Assembly: GCA_964530185.1 (NCBI GenBank)
Contig: CAZHBB010000057.1
Coordinates: forward strand, 1-18,880
Direction of reading: 5' to 3'
Origin: PWVB01 sp964530185
Lineage (GTDB): Bacteria; Chloroflexota; Anaerolineae; B4-G1; SLSP01
Length of the DNA stretch: 18,880 bases
Shown here piece after piece: positions 13,518-18,880 of the stretch. Below the pieces are notes generated by a model. That model saw nothing but the letters and a program-made list of their open reading frames with translations, was not told the DNA's origin and did no database searches. A program made the position numbers and the translations under genes. How positions within the stretch are numbered: the first letter of the stretch is position 1; each line of letters starts with the position of its first letter.

Positions 13518-14330
13518 TCAGTCGTCGCTCCCCAGTTGTTCTGAGCGCACGAAGGCCGCCCAGATGGCCCGCGAGAGCACGGTACGGAACCCCCCCTTTT
13601 CCAGATGGTAGAGCGCCTCGGCCGTCGTCCCCCCGGGCGAGGTCACCTGGTTGCGCAGTGCCGCCAGGTGCAATCCTGACTGTCGAGCATAGTTCGCTGA
13701 CCCGATGACGGTCTGGAAGACCAGTTTCTCCGCTACATAGCGGGAGAAGCCGAGATGGACTCCGGCATCGACCATGGCTTCCATGAACAGATAGACATAC
13801 GCGGGGCCAGTGCCGGAGAGCGCGGTCGCCATGTCCAGATAGTGTTCGTCATCGACGAATACTTGCTCTCCCAGGGCCCTCAGAATCGTCAGCGCGTGTT
13901 GCTGCTGCTCGTCAGTGACCGTTGGGGTGGCAGTCCACACTGTGATACCCTGCCCGATCTGGGCAGGGGTGTTGGGCATGGCCCGGATCACGCTTTCCAC
14001 GTCGGCGCCCCGCCGGATCTTGTCCACGGGCACACCGGCGGCGATGGAGAAGACCAGCGCATCGGGCCGGATGGCGCCGCGCAGGTCCTGGAGGACTGCG
14101 TTCATCACCTGGGGCTTCACCGAAAGCAGGACGATGCTCGCCTCCCTGGCTGCGGTAGCATTGTCGCGCGTGACGTGGATCCCATACTGTTCCTTGAGAT
14201 AGTCCAGGCGCTCCACCCAAGGATCCGCCGCTGTGATGTCCTCCGGCGCGATGAGATTCTCACGCAGTAGCCCCTTGATGATCGCCTCGCCCATGGTTCC
14301 GGCGCCGATCACTGCAAGTTTTGGCAACAT
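13518..14330 (-). CDS. proC: pyrroline-5-carboxylate reductase
   Basis: ProC carries out the last step of proline synthesis, reducing 1-pyrroline-5-carboxylate to proline with NAD(P)H in the cytoplasm. The Rossmann motif is VIGAGTMG (7-14). Other family landmarks are LLSVKPQ, RAMPNTPAQIGQG (116-128), ALSGTGPAYVYLF (170-182) and the C-terminal substrate loop VTSPGGTTAEAL (229-240). Length 270 aa is standard. The ATG has GGGAGGGG immediately upstream. The gene is convergent with rpsT and lies 149 bases downstream of the CapA-like gene. That gap holds a TTGCC/GGCAA inverted repeat and weak promoter-like sequences, so a separate transcript is possible. Confidence 0.97.
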   Translation of the reverse strand: MLPKLAVIGAGTMGEAIIKGLLRENLIAPEDITAADPWVERLDYLKEQYGIHVTRDNATAAREASIVLLSVKPQVMNAVLQDLRGAIRPDALVFSIAAGVPVDKIRRGADVESVIRAMPNTPAQIGQGITVWTATPTVTDEQQQHALTILRALGEQVFVDDEHYLDMATALSGTGPAYVYLFMEAMVDAGVHLGFSRYVAEKLVFQTVIGSANYARQSGLHLAALRNQVTSPGGTTAEALYHLEKGGFRTVLSRAIWAAFVRSEQLGSDD

Positions 14331-14479
14331 ATTCCCCTCCCTGGCCGGTTCTCTGGCATATCGATGATGATAGCTCTCTTACATACCTCAATTTGCCCGC
14401 TTAGGCAACTGAAATACCTAGACCGTTGGTGACAGAACGGGGCAGGAGACAGGGGAGGTGGAGGGGCCACAGTCTCCCA

Positions 14480-16225
14480 TCACGGTGCGGTCGTCGCACC
14501 AGGGGGCGTGTGACCTGTTGCACTGGGACGCAGTTCGAAGATCATCTCCAGGAAGCGACGGCGGTCGGCGGCTGGCTCGGGATCACCCACCGTCATCGGG
14601 CGGGGGCGTCCATACTCCTCCAGGATCGCGGTCCGCAGGTCGATGCTGATCAACCGTCCACCGTAGAAGATAAGCCTGTCTACAAACTCCTGACGGGTGC
14701 CGTCGCTCCACATCTGGTCGAAGAAGAAGTTACCCAGACCATAGTGGATAAACGCGCTGCCGTAGAATTCCATGGTCTGGGGTTGGTGCGCCTGGCTACC
14801 CTGGACGACCACTGCGCCGGCCTCGGCCAGGCGACGAAAATCCCGTATCTGCGCCGGGGTGGGCGCGTAACTGTAGTCCTCCAGGTATTGTAGCGTCACG
14901 ATGGGCAGGTAACCGGCCTCGCGCAACTGTCGAATGAGGCTGACCATTTCCTCGAAGTCACAGCGTGCTGCGCCCCCGCTCTCTTCATCGGCGAAAGGCC
15001 CTACGGTGTTGCAGCCCAGGAAGGCGAGGGTGTTGCCGTGATGGGTCAACGTCAGGGGGCGGCTGGCTTCCAATGCGTTGGCGCCGCCTCCGAACCATCG
15101 CCAACCACGCTCGCGGTAGAGCTCGAGGGAATGATCTACCCACTCGGGGCCCTTGTCCTCGAGGTGATTACCCGTGAGCTCGATGATGTTGGCGTTCACC
15201 TCCTCCAGCAGGGCAATGTACCTGTCGTCCGAGCAGAATGAGAGGGTACCGCTTCCCCCTGGTACGCAATCTGGCATGAAAGAGACTTCGTTGCTGATAT
15301 GGACGAAGTCGGCGTCGGAGAACCAGGCTTTGATGTCCTTCGCCGGATAGGTGATGCCCTTGGTCTCCATCAGTCGGGCGGTCGCCCGGGTCATGGCCGT
15401 CACGCCGGTCATGGCGACGATCGTCATCCTGGATAGATCGCGGTTGGTCAGGGAAAGGCCAGAGGAGAGGGCCAGCGCGAGGGCATCGGCCCGGCCAGGG
15501 GCAGAGAGAAAGATGGGGACACGCAATGGATAGGTGCTCAAATCCTGCCCTCTCTCAAGCAAAGAGAGGCCGTCGATGCGCAGCACTTTCCACTGAGGCA
15601 CCAGGGCGTCGAAGGGGAGGATCGCCCATCCCTGCTGACTTTCAGCCTGGCTCAGCAGTGCGTCGCCCGCCACCATTTGAACCATACCTTCCGAGGGTGG
15701 GCCCAGGATGTTGACCAGCGAGGCCACGGTGTCCGTGGTCACCAGCAGGGGGTGTGCCTCGAAAGGGCCCTTAGCCTCTCCTTGCCAGGTGGCCCGCAGG
15801 TCGGCGGACGTGACTTCATCGTCCACGGTGAAGAAAGGCGCGGCCAGCACCAGGAACCACTCGCCGATGGGCCGGGCTCCCTCTGCTTCCTGCATCGTGA
15901 TCACCAGATCTGCATCCGGCTGTCCCGACCACACGAAGTGTGTCGGATCGCGCTCTATCCGTGCCTCGAACTGGGCACAGATCCCCTCCGACATGGGCCC
16001 CGCGCAGCCCGCCGTGACGGGAAAGGCCGGGGTAGGGGTGGGCGAGGGAGTCGGCGTGGGTGGGGGCGTGGGGGTCAGCGTAGGTCGCGGGGTCCGTGTG
16101 GCGGTGGGTGTCGGCGTAACGGTGAGGGGAGCACAGCCGCTGACCAGTAGCAGACTCAGCGCCAGGGCCAGAGAGGCAACGATTGTGCGCCCAAGTCTGG
16201 GCCCAAGTTTTGGGCTTCTACCCAT
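14480..16225 (-). CDS. CapA-like lipoprotein with an N-terminal extra domain
   Basis: From the ATG at 16225 (GGAG, 6-base spacing) the protein has 581 aa. It has a basic signal peptide, lipobox VSGC (C31) and a Pro/Thr linker (about 35-68). A region of about 200 residues (CAGPMSEGICAQFE onward) looks like a periplasmic-binding-protein-type fold. The C-terminal part is a CapA (PGA_cap) domain: ITYPAKDIKAWFSDADFVHISNE, NIIELTGNHLEDKG, WRWFGGG and AFIHYGLGNFFFDQMW. CapA is associated with poly-gamma-glutamate surface polymer. Several positions that are usually metal ligands differ: GD is GV (MTGVTAM), HW is QY (VTLQYLEDY) and GHHPH is GSQAH. I recall similar substitutions in other Chloroflexota CapA-like proteins, so this is a divergent subfamily and its function is uncertain. 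A TTG at 16267 could extend it but has a poorer context. Confidence 0.88.
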   Translation of the reverse strand: MGRSPKLGPRLGRTIVASLALALSLLLVSGCAPLTVTPTPTATRTPRPTLTPTPPPTPTPSPTPTPAFPVTAGCAGPMSEGICAQFEARIERDPTHFVWSGQPDADLVITMQEAEGARPIGEWFLVLAAPFFTVDDEVTSADLRATWQGEAKGPFEAHPLLVTTDTVASLVNILGPPSEGMVQMVAGDALLSQAESQQGWAILPFDALVPQWKVLRIDGLSLLERGQDLSTYPLRVPIFLSAPGRADALALALSSGLSLTNRDLSRMTIVAMTGVTAMTRATARLMETKGITYPAKDIKAWFSDADFVHISNEVSFMPDCVPGGSGTLSFCSDDRYIALLEEVNANIIELTGNHLEDKGPEWVDHSLELYRERGWRWFGGGANALEASRPLTLTHHGNTLAFLGCNTVGPFADEESGGAARCDFEEMVSLIRQLREAGYLPIVTLQYLEDYSYAPTPAQIRDFRRLAEAGAVVVQGSQAHQPQTMEFYGSAFIHYGLGNFFFDQMWSDGTRQEFVDRLIFYGGRLISIDLRTAILEEYGRPRPMTVGDPEPAADRRRFLEMIFELRPSATGHTPPGATTAP

Positions 16226-16302
16226 GGCCCTCTCCGTCCTCCCAGGGCTTTTCGATTGGTTTTCCAAGTTCCTGCCAGCCTGCGTCGCGGCTCCAACTAA
16301 CC

Positions 16303-16330
16303 AAAAAGAGGCCGGAAGGCCCCGGCCTCT
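16303..16330 (-). terminator. rho-independent terminator of tRNA-Val
   Basis: On the minus strand AGAGGCCGG (16330-16322), a 6-base loop and CCGGCCTCT (16315-16307) form a perfect 9-bp stem ending in TTTTT. It lies 8 bases after the tRNA 3' end. Confidence 0.88.
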
Positions 16331-16337
16331 CGACAGG

Positions 16338-16411
16338 TGGGCGATACAGGACTTGAACCTGTGACCTCCACGATGTCAACGTGGCGCTCTAGCCAGCTGA
16401 GCTAACCGCCC
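16338..16411 (-). tRNA. trnV: tRNA-Val (anticodon GAC)
   Basis: A 74-nt cloverleaf on the minus strand. The acceptor stem pairs GGGCGGT with ATCGCCC (one G-U), and the D arm contains TAGCTCAGCTGGCTAGAGC. The anticodon stem CCACG/CGTGG encloses loop TTGACAT with anticodon GAC, and the T arm is ACAGG/CCTGT around TTCAAGT. The discriminator is A. The 3' CCA is not fully encoded (ACC then T). It has its own promoter 11 bases upstream and a strong terminator just downstream. Confidence 0.97.
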
Positions 16412-16421
16412 AAGCGCTCAT

Positions 16422-16449
16422 AGTATAGCATAGTTCGCAAAGCGTGCAA
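16422..16449 (-). promoter_or_regulatory. sigma-70-like promoter of tRNA-Val
   Basis: On the minus strand TTGCAC (16449-16444), a 16-base spacer and TATACT (16427-16422). The expected start near 16415 is only about 4 bases before the mature tRNA 5' end. Confidence 0.72.
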
Positions 16450-16506
16450 GCACGAGATGAATGGATTCTGCGTCCTATGAGTCCCTTTTTGCCCCTCCCG
16501 CGAGCC

Positions 16507-17682
16507 TCAGGGCTGCACCCACATCGCGCTTTCGACCTCGAGAAGCGTTTCCAGATATCGCCTCAGCGTGACGGGTACCGGGTCAGGTGATTGCTCTGGC
16601 ACCCGGGAATGGTATTCTTTTTCTGAGATCTGTTTGAGTTCCGTTCCTCCAGGTTCGCTCAGGTAGAACCCGCTCTTGTCCTCAGGGTTGCAGCTAATAT
16701 CATTGGCGTCTATCAGAATTGTGTCTGTGTCTGGATTGTAGATCACCTGATTGAAATAATCGGGCCACACAACCTGTACCTCGCCAGAAGCAACGTTGAC
16801 CCTCCTGAGGTTCAGTCCACTACAGTCTGGCCGCCATGAGTGCACCAGGGCGGTGTCGGCCGAGACCCAGTCAACCAACACTTCGCTCCCGCTCCGGGGA
16901 TCAAGCTCATACAGCGAGCGCACGCCCGTGCCATCAGCGCGGGCCGCCCATGTGCCTACCATCGCATAACCGGCCCCCGTGCCGAAGTTGGACGCGCTTG
17001 TAAAGAAAATATACTGACCGTCTGGTGACCAACTGAGTTGGTAGGCGTTGCCTGGGCTATCCGTCAGGCGGGTGATCTGCCCTGTGTCCCGGGAATAGAC
17101 ATACACATCCGCGGATGTGCCATTGTGCCCACTGACGAAGGCCAGCCTGGTGCCGTCGGGCGACCAGGCAAGTCCCCCGCCCTCGGAAACCACCGCGCGG
17201 TACACCTGCAGGGCGGCGAATTGCAGGTCCTCGGACGAGTCACTGGTCACATGCGGGATCTGGAGTCCTGTCACGGTTTGCGCTTCCCCCTCTGGCAGCG
17301 ACAAAACCTTGAGCGTCAGCCCGCCGCTCATGGGACTGGGCTCCGCTTCAACATCAGTCACGTAGGCTACCCATCTTCCTGAGACTGCCACAGTACGATA
17401 AAGGACCACATCCTGAGTAAGACGCGTCAGGCCGGCCCCGTCCTCGTTCGCAGCCCAAATCCCGTCTTGATTCAAGATCAACACCCACGGGCCACCTGCC
17501 GATAGTGAGGCTGGCAGTGTTGCCACCGGCTCAAGCGAAGGGGTGCTGGTACCGACCGCAGTCCGGGTTGGTGTCTCCGGTGGCAGCGGGGTTGACGTCT
17601 GTAACGCTGGGGTCGGCTGTACAACAACACAAGCGCATACCATCAGACACAGCAACAATAGGCTTACTCTTATTCTCAGCAT
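16507..17682 (-). CDS. TolB/PD40-type beta-propeller lipoprotein
   Basis: A 391-aa predicted lipoprotein: basic start (MLRIRVS), hydrophobic core, lipobox VCAC (C18), then a Pro/Thr linker (about 22-55). The rest is a beta-propeller of PD40/WD40-like blades, best seen in LAWSPDGTRLAFVS and LSWSPDGQYIFFTS, with a further blade-like NQDGIWAANEDGAGLTRLT. Blades of this kind occur in TolB and in many surface or periplasmic proteins of unknown role. They usually serve as protein or ligand-binding scaffolds. No TolA, TolQ, TolR or Pal gene is nearby, so this is not evidence for a Tol system. The start ATG has GAGGAGGA 7 bases upstream. It is transcribed toward the tRNA, and a hairpin upstream (17757-17777) probably separates it from the NUDIX operon. 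Confidence 0.87.
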   Translation of the reverse strand: MLRIRVSLLLLCLMVCACVVVQPTPALQTSTPLPPETPTRTAVGTSTPSLEPVATLPASLSAGGPWVLILNQDGIWAANEDGAGLTRLTQDVVLYRTVAVSGRWVAYVTDVEAEPSPMSGGLTLKVLSLPEGEAQTVTGLQIPHVTSDSSEDLQFAALQVYRAVVSEGGGLAWSPDGTRLAFVSGHNGTSADVYVYSRDTGQITRLTDSPGNAYQLSWSPDGQYIFFTSASNFGTGAGYAMVGTWAARADGTGVRSLYELDPRSGSEVLVDWVSADTALVHSWRPDCSGLNLRRVNVASGEVQVVWPDYFNQVIYNPDTDTILIDANDISCNPEDKSGFYLSEPGGTELKQISEKEYHSRVPEQSPDPVPVTLRRYLETLLEVESAMWVQP

Positions 17683-17756
17683 GGCCAGCTCCTCCTCGTC
17701 GTTGGATAGAAGTTACCTGACGGAGGGGAGCCAACCCGCCGCCCGGCTGACACGAT

Positions 17757-17777
17757 GTGCCCCACAATCCGGGGCAC
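17757..17777 (-). terminator. hairpin in the NUDIX-to-propeller gap
   Basis: GTGCCCC (17757-17763), a 7-base loop and GGGGCAC (17771-17777) form a perfect stem, extendable by A-T and G-T pairs. It lies about 60 bases after the NUDIX stop on the minus strand. No T-run follows, so it may be a rho-dependent or leader structure. The rest of 17683-17839 shows no clear promoter. Confidence 0.45.
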
Positions 17778-17839
17778 GTTTCACGACCGAGACCGGCAAC
17801 GCGCTGAATCTCGATAGGGTAGTTGGGTTGAGCGACAGA

Positions 17840-18349
17840 TCAGCCCCGTCTCCCCTTCTGCCACACGCCCCGTAACCAACGCGCAAGCCGTATGATCAAC
17901 ACCTCTACTAGCGACATGCGCAATGTCCGCTTGACCGGGGCTCCAGCAGGTGAGATCGCGTCCTGGATGTACACGCGATGAGTGCGCGGTAGGCTAGCAG
18001 GCAGGGCGTTCAATGGGAACCATCTCACCTCCCTTGTCTCCGGGCCTCGTTGCATCGGAGTCCCGCCTATGACTCGGCCCAGATACACCAGGCCATTCCC
18101 ATTGGGGATTTGGGGCCGCCAGTATTCGCCGACGAATCGCTCTATGGCGATCTCGTAACCCGTCTCCTCCCGCACTTCGCGGACGGCGGCCAGTTCGCCC
18201 GTCTCGTCTGGCTCAATCGTTCCGCCGGGCAATGCCCAAACCCGGAAGTCCCGGCGCCTGTGGAGTAACACTTGCCGCTCTTCATTGATCACGACGGCGG
18301 TGGCACCGGTGATTGACATGTCCAGGACCGTCTGAAGTCTTTGCTTCAT
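17840..18349 (-). CDS. NUDIX hydrolase
   Basis: NUDIX enzymes cleave nucleoside diphosphates linked to another group, using Mg2+. The protein from the ATG at 18349 is 169 aa and carries a complete Nudix box: G43, E49, then R57-E58-V-R-E61-E62-x-G64-Y65 (GGTIEPDE, then REVREETGY). The strand before it (LLHRRRDFRVWALPGG) and the WFPLNALP afterwards are usual. A basic, hydrophobic C-terminal tail (VEVLIIRLARWLRGVWQKGRRG) could associate with the membrane. The start overlaps the stop of the upstream oxidoreductase as ATGA, indicating coupling. The frame extends farther upstream but only inside the neighbour. The substrate is unknown. Confidence 0.92.
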   Translation of the reverse strand: MKQRLQTVLDMSITGATAVVINEERQVLLHRRRDFRVWALPGGTIEPDETGELAAVREVREETGYEIAIERFVGEYWRPQIPNGNGLVYLGRVIGGTPMQRGPETREVRWFPLNALPASLPRTHRVYIQDAISPAGAPVKRTLRMSLVEVLIIRLARWLRGVWQKGRRG

Positions 18350-18880
18350 TCCTTCGGAAAATATCGACTCACAGTCTCTTGAACTTCCTCCAGCCACTTG
18401 CTTCGTTGCTCTGCGCTGCTGGTGACGATCACCCCGAACATCCTGCGGTAAAAGGTCTTTACGCCACACAGGCCAAAGATGCAGTTCTTCCAGAGTGTCT
18501 CAAGTGGATCGCCGAATACCCTCGCCTCCCGTTCTGGCGGTGTGTTCGAGGTGTTGAATACGATGGCTGCCCTGGCCTTCAAAAGGCCGACTGGCACACC
18601 TTCTCCACTGTCGCCTTCCAGGAACTTGTAGGCAACACCCGGTCGAAAAACTCTGTCCACCCAGCCTTTCAGTATGGCCGGTGGCTGTCCCCACCAGTTC
18701 GGGTGAACGATAATGATGCCCTCCGCGGAACGGATCTCTCTGCAATATTCCTCTAGTTCCGGGGCCAGGGTCGCATCCTCTAGGATCTCCTCCCGTGGCA
18801 GAAGGGGGTCAAACCTCTCCCTGTACAGATCGTGGAAGATCACATCGTGTCCGTTCTGCTCCAGTGCAGCAACGGCCGTC
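18346..18880 (-). CDS. flavodoxin-fold NAD(P)H oxidoreductase, 5' end outside window
   Basis: This is a partial gene. The frame is open through the window edge (TAVAALEQNGHDVIFHDLY at its visible start), so about 20 N-terminal residues are missing. It belongs to the NQO1/KefF-type NAD(P)H:quinone oxidoreductase family, which binds FMN or FAD and reduces quinones by two electrons. Family marks are FDPLLP, the HPNWWGQPPAILKGWVDRV segment (flavin and dimer region) and FRPGVAYKF. The C-terminal half (NTSNTPPE, IFGLCGVKTFYRRMFGVI) is also typical. A GTG at about 18841-18843 is an internal codon, not the start. Its stop overlaps the start of the NUDIX gene by four bases. Confidence 0.9.
   Translation of the reverse strand, partial: TAVAALEQNGHDVIFHDLYRERFDPLLPREEILEDATLAPELEEYCREIRSAEGIIIVHPNWWGQPPAILKGWVDRVFRPGVAYKFLEGDSGEGVPVGLLKARAAIVFNTSNTPPEREARVFGDPLETLWKNCIFGLCGVKTFYRRMFGVIVTSSAEQRSKWLEEVQETVSRYFPKE

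Noticed and set aside
14393..14408. TTGCC/GGCAA inverted repeat upstream of proC as a terminator or operator
   Set aside because: The stem is only 5 bp, with no T-run and no second copy near any promoter, so chance is a sufficient explanation.
16507..17682. Propeller lipoprotein as TolB of a Tol-Pal system
   Set aside because: There are no tolA, tolQ, tolR or pal neighbours. The lipid anchor with a Pro/Thr linker and the weak blades fit a general PD40 surface protein better.

Overview
The window reads as chromosomal DNA of a GC-rich bacterium, most likely a member of the Chloroflexota (Anaerolineae or a related class). That is an inference from gene content and style. The evidence is four predicted lipoproteins, three of them with Pro/Thr-rich linkers behind the lipobox, a DevR/LiaR-type two-component pair, a CapA-like protein of a divergent type, a GT-C membrane protein with a PDEPAH motif, and housekeeping genes (rarA, upp, rpsT, proC, tRNA-Val) in short operons. 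No mobile element, phage gene, CRISPR array or rRNA was seen.

Layout. 122-2154 (minus): a histidine kinase and its NarL/DevR-type response regulator. They diverge from 2369-5763 (plus): rarA, a UPF0173-type metallo-beta-lactamase-fold hydrolase (ATGA overlap), an unrecognised 173-aa protein with a possible winged-helix N-terminus, and a solute-binding lipoprotein whose predicted start lies in a perfect 25-bp inverted repeat. 5842-6553 (plus): upp with its own consensus promoter. 6848-9765 (plus): a WecA/TagO-family sugar-1-phosphate transferase lacking a normally conserved Asp, then a family 5 (peptide-type) solute-binding lipoprotein. 9789-10449 (minus): a FlK-like thioesterase overlapping a small helical protein. 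10537-12787 (minus): an M50-type intramembrane metalloprotease overlapping a GT-C glycosyltransferase-like protein. 12788-13115 is a divergent control region with a helically phased array of TTATCCCAA repeats and the rpsT promoter. 13116-13382 (plus): rpsT and its terminator. 13518-17682 (minus): proC, a CapA-like lipoprotein, tRNA-Val(GAC) with promoter and terminator, and a beta-propeller lipoprotein. 17840-18880 (minus): a NUDIX hydrolase overlapping a flavodoxin-fold NAD(P)H oxidoreductase cut by the window edge.

How the genes fit together. Much of the content faces the envelope: a lipid-linked glycan initiator, a GT-C protein, an M50 protease, CapA-like and propeller lipoproteins, and two solute-binding lipoproteins without transporter genes beside them. 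Nucleotide, amino-acid, translation and replication-repair functions are interspersed. I do not see a clear new multi-gene system. The best leads are the phased operator-like array at 12898-12949, a family of sigma-70-like promoters that all have a 16-bp spacer (one giving an almost leaderless rarA mRNA), the start-codon-spanning palindrome at 4927-4951, and two enzyme-like proteins (WecA-type and CapA-type) whose expected metal or catalytic positions are substituted.
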